DNA of 64,000 bases from Pholis gunnellus (lineage: Eukaryota > Chordata > Actinopteri > Perciformes > Pholidae): contig OU342826.1 in the NCBI GenBank assembly GCA_910591455.2, forward strand, positions 6,400,026 through 6,464,025, in the 5' to 3' direction. Position numbers and translations under genes: made by a program. Below the pieces are notes generated by a model. It saw only the letters and a program-made list of their open reading frames with translations, was not told the DNA's origin and made no database searches. How positions within the stretch are numbered: position 1 is the first letter of the stretch; every line of letters begins with the position of its first letter. This document shows positions 8,473 to 22,141 of this stretch, in pieces.

Positions 8473-11444
8473 ATGTTAGAAACCCCTTCTCTCCACTCAA
8501 GGTAAATATCAACTGAACAAGCTTTCCACCAAATGTAATCATAAAATCTGCAAGAGGTTGGTGATTATTTTTGAGTGACAGCATTATGATCCCCATTAAA
8601 TTACAACAATATTCCTGTGGGTGTTTGTTTTTCTCCTGCAGACTCTTGTTCGTTTGTGCGCTGGCTTGTGCAGCTGTCATGCCGTTCATCATGTGTTCAG
8701 ATGCTGCAGTAGGTGAGCGACACATGCAGCCAAGTAACTGTAGTGAGCTAATGCTTTATGAGAAGTTATAAAAATGTCATAGGATGATTTGATTGGGTGC
8801 AAGCTTTCTCTTTGCAATTTCACAACAATGTAGAGAGATAAGGTTTTATTGTTCTGCAGAGATTTATAGCAACTTATGCAAACACATTTGGAAGTGTATT
8901 TGATATTGAGGCATGGTGATTATACTAAAATGAGCACACAATATCAAAGTGTCGCACAAATTATCAAAGTTATTTCATTGTCCTCTTTCAGCCAGTCCCC
9001 AAAAAAACCACGTGGACACTGGAGTGAGGCACATCGTCCGGAGACGACTGTATACGCCACATAGTCGACACCATCCCCTCTTTCCTGGTCTGCCATCACC
9101 CCAAACTGGAGCCGACAGCGAAACTGAGACGAGTGGGAATTACAGAGGAGCCTCGTCAACCATTTACCATCAATCAAATCCGCCACGGTTCACAGAAAGT
9201 CGCTTCAGTTCCAATAACAACAGACCATCCCGAGCGGGAACAACTAGTGTGCAGAGTGGAATGAGCCCGGCAAGCAGCTACCGCCCTCTCTCTTATAATT
9301 CGTACCCAGTTATCAATAAAAAAACATCTTCCAAAGAGGCTGCCAGTCCCTTCCCTCAGAACTCCAGTCCTCCAGAAGTGTGGGACGCCAAAGAAGCTCA
9401 CAGATCCTACATCAAAGAAAAAGTTCCCAAACATGACTCTCCCTCTCTTTTTTCCCCTCAGACTGGTAGATATCGGAGTTCTTCGCAGCCGACTTCAAGA
9501 GGGCTTTATAGTGGCTATAAAGAGACAAATGAGCTCTCTTCGGCCGGGGCGCGGAGAACATCTAGTGGGATTCTATTAAGCACATTTTTCGGCTTCGCGA
9601 GTCAAACTGCCCCTCGTGCACCATCAATCAGCAGCAGCTCTGTTTTTAAAAGCATCCCCAGGCCAGAAAAGATGACGCCATCCATCGCAGATTTCTCCCA
9701 GGGGTTGCACTCTGCGTCCGGCAGCGAGACACCAAGACTCAAAAAGATCAAGTCGTACCTGTTCAAGGACTCCCAACCTGCTTTTGGTGGACATGAGACT
9801 GTTCAAACTGTCCGAGACAAGGGACCACATAAGCAAAGGGCCTCTGAAGTCAAGAGCAGGTTTTCTTCAAATGTTAAACGATTACAACAATCGCAAAGAA
9901 AAGACCTCACCAAGAACATACGACATCTCTCTGATAATGCCAATCCCCTGCATCGTAATAATAAGGGGGCCCATTATGGTGCTCAGACGGACGGTTTCGC
10001 CAAATATCGACACACAGCTCGAGGCTCTGCTCCAGGGAAAGACGGCATCATGGGAAGTAACTACGCGGCTGGCGGCAGTAAATCTGTAGGAAGTGGCATC
10101 AGTGATACAACCACAAGAGGGTCAACGCACGCGTCCACACCTGGACAAGCCATAAAAAACACCCACGGCTTCAGAAGATTGGAAAATTCTAAATTGAGAG
10201 CTGCAAAGAAGCCGCCTATTGCCTCCTTCAGTGGCTCCAATGAAAGGACCAACTCTGGACGATCCAGCCTCGACAAAGGAAAGGGCTCTAAAATCACAAA
10301 TATGAACCTTCCCTTGTCGCCAAAGTATAGCTTTGGCCGGAAAGAAGCATCTGCTGCACGGGCGAAACCCGAGAGGACACTTACAGAGTACTCTGCACCT
10401 TCTCCTGGCACACATCAGGATCTCACATCAGTATTTAAGGAAGCCCGGCCTCTGCTACCTGATAGAAACCCAGATCACAGACTGTTCAGAACCCACAAAA
10501 GAATAAATGACTTCAAAGCATTTGGCCCTCGATCACTCGAGGCAGCAAGAACTCCAGTCAGTGAGCCAGATGAGTCTGCCAGAGTCCAGCAGGGTTTAGA
10601 AGGTTTTAGACTTAGAAGCCCACAGTTCTGGCAACCAAAGAGCAGCCGTATAAACACAAAGAGCCGCACTGAGCCAGGCAGTGAAGACCATAAAGCACTT
10701 TTAAAGACTGCAGGAAGCGCTGAATCTGTCTCCAAAGTTACGCTTGACGAATACAAAAAGAAACACAAGACCGACACGCTCTTGGGATTTCAAAACAGAA
10801 TTGAAAACGCTGATGACGAAGCGCACAAACTAAATCGGGAAAGTCACAGCATCTCCTCGGCTTATCTCAGCTCAGCGGGGGAGCCCGACACTGAATCCAG
10901 ACCCGAATCTGAGCCAGGAACACCGGACATAACCGAACTTTTCGCAAAGATGGCGAGCCTGCTCGACAGCTCCACCAGCAGCACCGCGAGAGGCCGAGCG
11001 AAGACGCTCAATGAATCCGCTCCCATCAACGCAGCGGAAGCCACGGTCGGGGTCGTAGCTACAACCCAGACACCAGCCACACCGGCCGATAAGGACGACT
11101 TTCCAAACGCCTCCGCTGCAGCCGAGCAAAAAGAAGGAGCGGGGCGTTTGACCTTAAACTCTGAGGAAGCTGTGCGTAGTGGAGACAACACGAGCAGAGG
11201 TCCCGGAGACGTTGAGGAAAACAAGATGGCCGTCGGAAGTGAGGGAGTTGACGATGACACGGAACCGTCCGATTTCTTCCTGCGTAATGAAGGAAGTGGA
11301 AGCGGGGGTTTTGATGCGTCTGATGTTTTGTCCGCCACAAAGAGTCGGGGCCTGAGCGAGGACTTGTCGGAGCTGGAGTATCTACGGATATCGACCGGGA
11401 ACATCTCCTTCAAGTCGATGACGCTGTCCCACACGGAGCCGTGA
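8473..11444 (+). CDS. Predicted secreted Ser-rich protein, proteoglycan-like, family not recognised
   Basis: Three exons join in perfect phase: 8473-8501 (donor gtaaat), 8642-8712 (acceptor ctcctgcag, donor gtgagc) and 8992-11444 (acceptor ctctttcag), giving 850 residues. The start reads MLETPSLHSRLLFVCALACA, a short basic n-region followed by a hydrophobic core ending at about residue 33, i.e. a signal peptide built only when the small exons are spliced. The mature part is low-complexity: Ser/Arg/Lys-rich and basic for about 600 residues, then acidic. Near the C-terminus is EGSGSGGFD, an acidic-flanked Ser-Gly-Ser-Gly of the type that carries glycosaminoglycan chains. N-glycosylation sequons (NES, NAS, NTS, NIS) cluster in the last 200 residues. 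No globular domain, second membrane helix or cysteine framework is visible. I do not know the family; an extracellular-matrix or epithelial secretory role is inference. The intact 2.4-kb frame argues that it is a real gene. Confidence 0.8.
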
Positions 11445-11484
11445 GAGAAACGTGTTCAAATTGTCTTGTGGTTGGAACAATCCC

Positions 11485-11490
11485 AATAAA
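11485..11490 (+). promoter_or_regulatory. Poly(A) signal of the secreted-protein gene
   Basis: AATAAA only about 40 bases past the stop codon, implying a very short 3'UTR. Confidence 0.65.
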
Positions 11491-11703
11491 AGATGGAAAC
11501 GAATTTGAGATTCTGTTCTTAAAATTACTGAATTAATGGTGTTTTTTTTTTTTAATCTCACTCATTTCTATGTCAGGAAAATCTTCGTGTTTGGTAAGAA
11601 ATAATTATATAATGTTAAAACGTTATGTTAAATAAGTGTTAGTCTTGGTTGTAGCTTGTTTACAGGAACAGTTTGACATTTTACGTCTCTGCTGGTTTAT
11701 TGG

Positions 11704-11745
11704 AGCTCAAACAATTAGTTGATTAACCGATTATTCGTTCAAGAG
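11704..11745. repeat. Fragment of teleost 'aattagtcgattaatcg' element
   Basis: The phrase aaacaattagttgattaaccgattattcg matches the core of a dispersed teleost DNA element. Similar scraps occur at 24299-24345, 32458-32500 and 50330-50385. Confidence 0.5.
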
Positions 11746-12607
11746 AGAATTAAGCGGTATATGGCGACTGGTGCCTGCTTTAATTTATCTTCTATGATAT
11801 TAAACTCTATCTTTGCGTTTTGGACAGTTTGTTGGACGACACGAGGCATCTGAAGACACCTTAGACTTTAGGAAATAAATGGCCTTTTAAATAGTTTCCT
11901 CAGATTGGTTTCATTCATTGTAGTAAATAACACTCATCTGGCATGACAAGCAGATGCTGGGAATTATTTAACAATATGTTGCTAACACAGCATTTTTACT
12001 AAAACAACATTCTCCAACACTGACCTAAATAATCTACTCCTCTCTGGAAGAAAGCTTGGTTCAAATCGTGGTTTTCTGAGCATAACTTTTGCTTGATTTG
12101 AACAAACGATTTGCATAAAGTAATGTTGAGTAACGAGGAGGGGAAGCAGAAGAAGGTCATACGAGGCTTTTTATAAATTGATTGTATTCCCATTCCTTTG
12201 TGTCCTCATTCCCAGGCAGGCCGTGGCTATTCAGCGTGCTGACACAGATTTTCCACCTCCTCCTTCGAGCTTACAAGGAGTGTTTCAGCATGCTGGTCTC
12301 TGGGTTAACACGCTATGAGATGGAAAAACCTGGTCCTTCCCCCTTTTTGTTTGAAGGTCTTTTAGTGACTTTGCCAAGCCATTAATAAAGAGTTGTTGAG
12401 GAAAACAAGCAATTGAGTGGTTTGTTCCTACTGATTAAAGCCATGAAGCAAATACAGACTGTGTGGGATTTGTTTCAATCACAAGAATGTGCTCATCATC
12501 ATGTTGCTACACTCTTATTTATTTATGTTAATAGAAACTGAACTGGCTATGCATTATACCTCTACTGAGTGTATCTACATATACAGCCAGAGCAGAGGGA
12601 AGAAGTG

Positions 12608-12620
12608 CCACTAGATGGCG
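12608..12620 (+). promoter_or_regulatory. CTCF-like motif, forward
   Basis: CCACTAGATGGCG closely follows the CTCF core consensus (CCASYAGRKGGCRS). A single match has a substantial chance of being coincidental. Confidence 0.35.
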
Positions 12621-13691
12621 ATACCCGTCCATTTCTTTTCACCACACGTGACATGAAGTACTGCATGTTGGTAGTTCTCAGGCTGTGGTGTCCTCTTGGG
12701 CTGTACTTTGAAGCGAAAGGAATTTAAAGAGGATCAGATAAATTGCAGAATTACTGTTATGGATTTAAGCTTACAATTAAGAGCAAAATTGATGTTTTTT
12801 GCTTCCAGCCTTATCAATCAGCCAACCAGGCGTTCAGTCTTCGAGGGCATTGGGCCCCACGCTAAGCTCACGTCGCAGATCCCAACAGGTCCATTCACAA
12901 CACCTGACCCTTCACCTTTTTTTGCCCAGTGAGCCAGCGCGCCACCTAAACGCCAGTTCGACGCTTGTCCTCAATCTACGAGCTCAAAGGGGCCCCAAAG
13001 AGAGGGTGGGAGGGTTTGAGGGACCCGTCGGTCAAAGTTAAACGCATTGTACATTGGATTAACCACCATACCAATACCCGTGGAAAATGGGACCATCCAC
13101 TTTCCCATAGGGCTGAGAGGTATTAAGGTGCTCTGATGTTATGTTGTCAAGGCGTTGGCCTGCCGGCTCCTTCAAAGTTCCCCTCTTTCTGAGCTGCCTT
13201 TTGTGCAGCCCAGTGTTCCTGGTTCACACACTCCCTACCTTTCAGAGTGTGTGTGTCTGTGTGCTGGCCTATAATATTCCCCCTGTGTGTGTGTGTGGGT
13301 GTGTGTTTATGACAGACAGTGTGTGTGTGTGTGTCCCCCCCTCTCTTCTCCTACTGTGAGGGGAATTCTGTACCATGTGTCTGCGGTTTTCAGGGAGCTT
13401 TCAAGGAAAAAAAAAAAGCACAGAGGCCTCACAGTCCCCCACCGTCACTCCCCCCAAAACACCCTCCTCACCTCCTCCTCCCTTTCTCATTTTCCCTCAC
13501 TCCATGTGGCATGTTTTTTTTTTTTTTTTTTTTTACAGTTTAAACTTTTTCTCAGGCAGGCCAGCAGCTACGGAGTGACAGAGCTAATTTTGCATGCAGC
13601 CTGTAATAGAGACAAATCCATAATCACGGCAAACATTCTCCTGTGAGGCGAGAGAGAGAGAGGGGGGGTGAGCGTTGGTTGCTGAGGAGGA

Positions 13692-13713
13692 GGGGGGGGG
13701 GGGGGGGGGGGGG
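13692..13713 (+). repeat. Poly-G run, 22 bases
   Basis: Homopolymer G after an aggagg lead-in; a possible quadruplex former. Confidence 0.9.
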
Positions 13714-15250
13714 TTTGAGAAAGGAAGGGGAGGGAGGGAAAGACAGAGAAAGGCTTTTTGTTTGGCTAAGTACACTATGTGAAAGAGGGGGCGGCGAGGA
13801 AAGAGAGCTGGAAATACATTAAAAAAAGGGTTGCTTTGGTATTCGTGGCTCAAATTACCTCACATGCCATGCAGCGGATGGGACCCAACCATCGGATCCA
13901 CTTGGTTTGACCATGCCTCTGTGCGTGTGTGTGTGTAAACTAACTTTATTGAGTTTACAATGATTAGCCCTTAAACTCATATGAACTGCAGAGGGGGGAA
14001 AGAAGAGGGAAAGTTTGGAGGATTAGCAGAGACAGTTTGCAGCATACCGACTATAATCCAGGGCTCAGTCAACATACAGTCGGTTTACCTAAGCTAAAAC
14101 TCTGTTACTTAAGTTGTTTATTGTGGAAACTTGAAGGGGAAATCTGTCTGAGTCACATACCTTAAATTCTGTGGAAACACTTTCTGCATCTTCACTCGCG
14201 TCCAACCTCTGCAACATACTTCAAAAAAAGTTTTGAATGATGGGAAGGAAGCAATTTAGGAGCCGGCATTAACATTCCCACATCTGCTATGGGAGCTAAA
14301 GCTATTTCCGTGTCTCACATCCAGCGAGCTTCCTGTGGCCTGCGCCGTGGAGGAAGTCATAAAGGCAGGAAGACTTCCTGTATTGTTGCCAACATGGAGC
14401 AGTACGGACTGTTCATGCTCCGTAAGGCCCGGGGAACAAAGATGTAAACACAGTAATAAAAAAAAAAGCACTCTCAGCCCCACCAAAGAGGCCAAGACAT
14501 ACATCTGCCCTTTATACCAGATGTTTTCACAGTTGTTTTCACTGGGCTCAGCAGACGCGTAAAGGATCCCCCTTTTAAAATAAAATGAACCATGAAGACA
14601 AACACAAGCGTTATCTATGAACTCGATATAATCTCATGCAATGCACTGTATGTTCATTTAACTTGCCTCTTGTGTTTGTAGACAATCACTCAAATTGGTG
14701 TCACAGGTCAAGGGGAGTGTTTAAAGAAAAATGAATAACCCTACGGAGGGGTTAAAATGAATAAATGAGAGTACAAACCCTTCACTATTTCACACAAATT
14801 CCCTTCAATGAGGGTAACTATTGCTAATGTTGTCATCTATCTAAATTCTCCATGATGCATAAGGATGCGGGTGGCCCACCGCCTCGGCTCAGCAACGCCC
14901 CACCAGAAATGTGTCTGACCTTAGTGTGGACGTGAGTTCTGAGCAGGTCAACATGTGATTTTTCACTCCTCAGGTTGTTTAGTTCTAAGGCCGAGAGGCG
15001 GCGTACGAGCCTGTACAAGTATTCCTGTGTCCATCCTGCAGTGTATAAACAAGTCGGGGGGGTTATCGAGTCCATTTCTGCCGCTGTGTGTGCCGATGGC
15101 TGCGTGAAGATACAGTGTCACACGCTCGCAACGAAGGAGATGAAAACACCCGCCCGCTCAGACACAACAGGTCCACCTGTTGGCCTCTATCCAGAAGCAC
15201 CTCTCTGCGTCTGAACTCTGTGTCCTCTCGCCTTGGCCCCCAGCCAGTAT

Positions 15251-15272
15251 CCCCCCCCCCCCCCCCCCCCCC
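15251..15272 (+). repeat. Poly-C run, 22 bases
   Basis: Homopolymer C followed by repeated tcc triplets. Confidence 0.9.
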
Positions 15273-16238
15273 ATCCTCCTCCTCCTCCTCCCTGTCTCTC
15301 TCTTTCACTCTGTCGTCTTGACCGGAGATGTTGCCACCACCACGGCCTTTGGCGGGCATTGCCGGTGCCTCCATCCTCTCTCCCCGTCAAGAGAGCGGCG
15401 CTGATTTGTCTGCATCGCCGGGGATGAGAATGGAGTTTGTTTTGACTTCTCACGTCGACCAAAGCCGCTCCATTTGCTTTCCCAAGGAAAAAGAGTTGAC
15501 TTCCACAAGGTTTTCTGAATGAATCATGAGGGAAAAGTTGATGGTAAAAGTCAAGCCACTGAATCAGGAGCACTGCTTGTACAAGTACATTAGAGGAAAG
15601 GGGAAATGTCTCTTCTCACTGTGTTTAGGATGTAAGCGAGTGTAAAGAGTGTAGGTTTCAGTAACCCTTCTGGTGAAGGTGTGTGTGTGTGTGTGTGTGT
15701 GTGGGCGGGTTCTTTTCTCATACAGGTGCGACCATCTTTTGGTCGTCCACACTGACCTTATTTCCTCCCAATAAAGGGAAGTGAGAGGATCTGCAGGTGC
15801 AGGCCTGACCTCCGTTTCGTGTGTGTTCCCTCATTTCTATTCATTCCTACGGCGCCTCTGTCTGGGTTGAGTTACTTGGCCATCTGTGGACGAGGCCGAT
15901 ACACGACGTCATGCATGTTAACGAGAAGAGAAAAGCAAAGATTTACCAGGCCTAAAAAAAGACAAAAAAAAGGCTTATTTAATTAAACCGAGCGCTGAGC
16001 GAGAGGTCGGTATTAAATAAGACAAGAGAGGGAGCTCGCCCGACAAGCACCATATTGGTCAAATTACCAGTAAGAGGAGTGATTAACCCCGCTGGCAACC
16101 CGCCAACCTGGAGTGCAAAAGATCTTATCAATGGGAGTGGTGAATGTGACTAACGCAGCTAAAGAGGCTGTGAGGATAAACAATCAGGCTGTTTTCCACA
16201 GTGTGACATCCGCCGCGCTCGCAAGCCTCTACCAGCCT

Positions 16239-16273
<35 letters not shown>

Positions 16274-17188
16274 TCAATGACGGCGAGGGCGTGGGGGCCA
16301 TGTGTCTGTGGCCTTTCATGCAGCTGTTCACACTCGCCTCAGCCCGTAAATTGTAGCGTCTTCCCCTCTTCTCCCCCTTAAAATGGTAGCACTGTTGGTT
16401 TTTTGCCACAATCATCCACGTTACATCACTCAAAAGGAAGCCAGTCAGAAACAAAAAGAAACCACAAGCCCTTTTGTTGTTTGACTTTTTTCTTTTTTTT
16501 CTAAAGCAACAGAAGTAAAACTGTCTACATCAATGGCAAATCTCACAATATTCCCACTCAGTACCATCCCTCTGGGGGAACAGAGATAAAATACAATTTA
16601 AAACAGCAGCAGCACTTTCCTGCACATTTCATGAACATCTCGCTAAGCGATCATATAGCCACTTAAACTATTGAACCCTGTGCATCTGAGCTTTAGACCA
16701 TGATATGTGGCTGTGACCATCAACAACTTCCCCACAGGCAGTCAGAGGAAACATCTCCAGACTGCAGGTAGTTTGACAAAAACAAAAAAATGAAAAAAAA
16801 ACCTTCATTCAAAAGTCCATGAGATGCTCGGAGCTCAAAGTGGGCTCTGAATGGCAGGATGATAATGTCCACTTGTTCGGACCGAAAGCCTGTTTTTGCG
16901 CTCTCCCTCTCTCTAAACTACAAGAACCCTCCAGCATTTGGCTGAAAACTGCTGAGTTTCAATATGAGAACATCTCCAAAAGACATTAGAAATATATCAA
17001 GATGTGTTTGCCTGCCAGTCTGCGTGAAAGTCTGGGATTTATGTGCTGAATCTGATTTGAAGTCCAATTGTTTTTTTTCCCTCCCCCCCCGCTTCTGCAT
17101 TAGTAACCACTATTAGAGCCAATACCGAACCACAGATCCCAATCTGCTCACAATAAAAGCTGCATTGTTATGCTCTCGGCCCCCCCAG

Positions 17189-17200
17189 GGTCACGTGACC
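17189..17200. promoter_or_regulatory. Palindromic E-box GGTCACGTGACC (CLEAR-type)
   Basis: A perfect 12-base palindrome containing GTCACGTGAC, the CLEAR element bound by TFEB/MITF factors and also a good USF site. It is in intergenic DNA, so any function would be as a distal element. Confidence 0.35.
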
Positions 17201-18818
17201 AGAGTGAGCGAGTTCATGAACTTCCCGAGAGAGGCAGACAAACACACGGGTACAATTTGGAGCTACATAGATGCACATGTATTTGTCTTTTTGCTGTTGC
17301 TGTTGTTGCCTTTTTCTTTCTCGTCATGAATTTCTTTTTCATCCTCTGATCAAAGTTGTAGGCAAATTCAAGATTGAAGCGAGCGCAAGTCCTCAGTATG
17401 ACTTTTATCTCCAAGAGTCACATAAGCAGCGAGGCCAGATATGTCCCAGTCCCCCCCCCCCAACACAAAAAGTTACACTTCTAAAACAAAACAAAGCAAT
17501 ACGTCCAGTCTTGAGAGCTGAAGGTTGCTTCTTGAGGTGCTTTCGGAGCTTAAGTCTTTCTGTTGTCGTTGTTGTCGTGTTTTGGCACTGTGACAATTAA
17601 GTCCTCCATCGCCGACAAAGAGAAACGGTCCAAATCTCCTCCGATTAGGGCCAATGGCTTTCAGTCAAGTCGTCTGATAGATCATTGTCACACCGAGCAA
17701 ACATAAACAAGTTATTTCATGAGAACTGTACAGCCAGAAAGAGACAAAAATAGACACAAAAATAGACTTAATGATATATTCTGCTAGGACAGCCCTATTA
17801 GTACTAGCTGCTGAGACGGTGCAGAGAGACAGACAGATAAAAAGGGACAGACAGGCACTTTAGTGCTGATGCATAGCGGAGATTAAAGTAGGAGCTAAGC
17901 AAAAGACAGAAAGGAGGGAGGGAGATAGAAACGGAGTTTTAAAGAAGGATTTAAGGTCAAAGCACTTTCAACTCAACCAGTTTCAAAATGTAAAAACTGT
18001 ATAATCTTAAACAGTTTGGTACCTTCATGTATAAAATAGCTGAGAACAAATGAGCAGATCCATTTGTGAGAACTGAGATATGAAGTGACCCCTTTTTCCT
18101 GTGCTAAAAGCAGTGTGCTGACCGCTACAAAGCTAGCATTAGCAATGGCTATTGATAGGGTCTCTATCCTCCGCTGTACTGTACGTACCTAATGTTATTT
18201 AGCATCCTGAGACGAAGTGGATTAAACGAGACACAAGTGTTTGGAGCTAATAGCACTAATGGGATACCTTGGCTCTGTATCAGGGGTCTCAACCTGAGCT
18301 GTGGTCAGCAGGATGCTGAATTTATGTCCTGGCACAATGCTAATATGTTAATCCGACCTAGGTGGCTTAAGCTAACTAGCGAGCTCCTATATCCCCTCCC
18401 CCTGCTACAGGTTCCTTTTGTTTCAATCCTGTGTGTTCAATACTTTAGGTGTATGGCTTTGTTAAAAAGTGAACAGACAGATAAAAAGACAGAATAAGAG
18501 CAGCACAGGTTTATAAACGAGCTGAATGCTAACACGGGCTATGCTAATAGTTCTCACAGTAGACAGGAAGGCCAGCAGATTGGCTCGTACCGTTATCATT
18601 ATTAATGCTTAGCGAAAAATGCTGCATTCATGTCAGATTTATTGTGTTTTCCAGTTTCCAACCTCCCCCGAGCCGTCGCTCAATGACACAGAAGTACATT
18701 TTACTGATATAGTGTCATATGTACGACTCTTTAAACATGTTCAACTGATGCTCGCCGGTTGTAGCCACCAGATTCATCCCTTATGACATGAACGCAGCAA
18801 AAGCTCACACCAACGCTA

Positions 18819-18840
18819 CCCCCCCCCCCCCCCCCCCCCC
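18819..18840 (+). repeat. Poly-C run, 22 bases (second run at 18889-18900)
   Basis: Two C homopolymers about 50 bases apart. Confidence 0.9.
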
Positions 18841-21800
18841 TTTTATCTTCTGCTGCATTTTTTTGTAAATACATCAAATCAAGCACAACCCCCCCCCCCC
18901 AAAAAAAACTCAAAGCTTCAGTTAGTCGCGGCTAATTTAAAGTTCTTTGTAAAATGGCTACAATCTGAAAATGAGGCACTTTTTGAGCCGATATATAATT
19001 CTATTAATTTCTTATCCATAAACTAAATATCCACCTTAATTGTTAGAATTTTTCTCTTGGAAAAAAAAAAATCAAAAAACACCAATCTCCATTTTTTTGT
19101 TTTTGTTTGTACCGTTCTCTGATTGGCTTTCACTCAAGGAATGAGAGCAGCAAATAGCTTGTTAATGTCATTTGGCACACTTCCCCGTTGGTTTCCGCAA
19201 CCAACAAGATGAAAGCGAAGGGAAAAAAAAAAGTTTCCCATCAGTCAGTCAAAGTGCTTCATGGGCGCGTCCGATCCAGCTGCTCCCTCAATGTGATTGG
19301 TCGTCACAGAAGGAGCAGGCAAAGCTTTGAAGCTCTCCGAGTGGCACCAGATAGTTCCCCAAAGGACGACATCAGCACTCTGAAGAACCAAAAAGGAAAC
19401 AGAAAGAGGAAATTGTTTGGTTAGATGCAGGATAAACAATAACCCAGATATGAAGAAGAACTAAATATTAAGACATGTATATACAGTGTCTCTTGCTTAT
19501 CAAGGTAATTATAATATCAAATGTAAGTTATCAGTGTCTGCTTGTCATCCTGAGAACACAGTGACCCTACAGCGAACAACAGGAATAAACAATGAAGCCA
19601 AACAAGCTGGAAAAAGACTCTCAGATTTAGAAAGGAAGAAAGCGATAAAAGGGGAACAGCGGGGAAGGGGAAAGCGAGGACACCTATTGCTGCAGGCGCA
19701 AGCGAAATCATGTCAGGTTTTTCTGGCAATTTCAGCTCCTCACATCACGTCGGGCATGTGAGCACACAGGTGTGCGTCGCCCCGGGAAGAAAATCGCGAC
19801 TGTGTGCCACCAGCAATGGAGTCTTTCCTGGCCTTGTTTGCACGGTTGATAGGATTAGCGGTAATGCAGGCTTAATGATAATTCTGCTCCAGAGTAGAGA
19901 GAGCAGACGAGTCACATGGCGTCAAGCAGCCATCTGCTCAGGTTCTTTTTTTAAACGTTCCTTGTGCACGGCGTGGTTTTGGGCCGTCCCAGGCTGAAAG
20001 TTGACAATCGGGAGAGGAACCCGGTTGACATCTAACGGTGGCACTTTGAGACTCGACCACCGACTGATTTAAGGGGTCAACATGCTTTAGAAGCGTTAGC
20101 AATTTGACCCGGCCCTCAAAGAACCCGACAGCTGTGCTATTTTGGGAAAACGAAGTTCACGATCGGCAGTGAATCATTGTGAAATCTTTGCCCGTCAACT
20201 AAAAAGAACGGTAAAACTCCATCATATTTCCAGACATTGGCCCGACACAGCATGCGCGAGGGAACAACAATTGCTCCTTTTGACCGCCTCATGACGACCT
20301 TTCAGCAACACTAGCGTGTCAAGAGTTTGCGCGGGGGTGCCACCGTCTCTTGGCCCGAGTCACGGCGGGGTTTTATGATTCTGTGCTGCTACGACCCAAA
20401 CCGACCAATCAGAATACAGAATTAAAACTATGCAGAATAAACCGGCTGACCCGACATTGAGCAAAGTCTGACACTAGATACCGCACAGTGCCACACACGT
20501 TTTATTAGACCTATTTCACCCGGTGTGACATGCAATTAACCTGCAAGATGCAAGGTGGCCACTGATAATGTTTATGCTATTAATGTTGTGTTCTGGTTAG
20601 GGCCTGGTTTATAATGACTATTACATGCAGTGTAATTGCTTTGTCACGCCTGTTAAAGTGTTGTTTTAATAAAGGGAGCGTGAAAAATGCAAAATAGCGG
20701 GAGTTCACCTAGAGTTTTGCAGGATCATGACTCTGGCTATAAAGATTAGTCGATGCACTTCAAACTGGGTTATTCTGTCAGATGTGATGATGACTCACAC
20801 AAAAGGCACTCAGGCTGCCTTCAGCCAAAATAACAAAACGCACGGAGCTTGTAAAGAGAACAAGTTGAGAGAGTTCCATGTGTGTCTCTTGCCCTAAAAT
20901 TTCCCAGCAGCGCTTGACTCTTTAATTGCATGAGGGTACTCTATATTTATGCCCCTCCCGCTCTCTCCCTCTCTATCCAGTTGGTCCTCTTCCTGGTGCA
21001 GTGAGCTATATTTAGCCCCCCATCGGGCACAGACGGTGCCCGCCAGCCGGCCAAGCCATGACGGCCCAAAACCAGAGCGGAGCCGCTCGCTCGCTCGAAA
21101 AAAAAAACGAAAAAAAACAGCGACACAAACAATCAAGCCAGCCAACCAGAGGGACCAGAGGAGACAGCCAGGACATGCACCGGTGCACTGCCATGGACGC
21201 ACACAGAGACACTGTAATTATGCGGATGACATTCACTTAATGATGACCTTTCACCAAACACAGACATGGGAAATTATACAGGGAAACAGCCCTCCGATGC
21301 CTCATCCTAATGCACATGCGCCCTCTTATGTACGCAAACTTGCAAATGTTTCCGCTCTAATCAAATATTGCCTTCTCATTTTCCCTTTTGATTCCCCCCT
21401 TCCACGGGTCTGACCCTCCCATGGTGGTCTGTCCATCGATCTCGTTCATTTCCTTGCATCGTTTCTCCATCCGCGGGCGAATCGATGCAATAATGACCGC
21501 GGTGAGGATCGTGCGAGAGCGCGTGTGTGTGTGCTTCTCTTCCACCCCTTTTCTCTGCCAGACTGTTTAAATCAAGAGGTTAGACAAGAAGATCTGCCTC
21601 CGCAGTCTGTGTCTAGCCAATAACTGTCCTCCAGCCGCCTGTGTGTGTGTGTGTATGTGTGTGTGTGTAATTAGGAGAGTCTGGGTCTATGTGATGTCTC
21701 AATCGAGGGCAGTCTAAAATTGAAAGCCACCCTGTTCTCTGGGTCGTAAATCGAGTGTCGGTCCGTCATTTTCCTGCAAGAGACGGAGCCGGTCTCAGCA

Positions 21801-22125
21801 ACGTGATGCGGGTCACTGAGTCCACCGGTCACTCAGTCAGTGTGAGTTCAATCAGATTTTATTTCAGAAGGAGAGACCTATACTAGAGTTATTAGACTGG
21901 ACATCCCCGCTGTGTTTATCACTTTATGACGCATCAATCTGCGCTTTGCATTCAGGCACAATAGATGTGTTCGGTTTGAGAGATTTCTCTTGCCACCGTC
22001 TAACCTGCAGGGACGTCGTCTTCTGTGCAAGACACCAAATTCCTCCCCGGCTGCAGCTCTGACGCCAACCCTGACCTCTGACCTATAAAGGACGGAGGGT
22101 GTCGCATGCCGCACTGATTATAAAG

Positions 22126-22141
22126 CCCCCCCCCCCCCCCC
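22126..22141 (+). repeat. Poly-C run, 16 bases
   Basis: Homopolymer C. Confidence 0.88.

Noticed and set aside
8571..8771. Separate 66-codon open frame with a hydrophobic centre
   Set aside because: The hydrophobic part is explained as exon 2 (signal peptide) of the secreted-protein gene, with proper acceptor and donor.
12050..12080. tRNA B-box-like ggttcaaatc
   Set aside because: No matching A box, acceptor stem or cloverleaf could be found around it.
12182..12385. 67-codon open frame followed by aataaa
   Set aside because: No ATG in good context, no splice framework and no recognisable similarity; it could be non-coding transcript, but nothing supports that.
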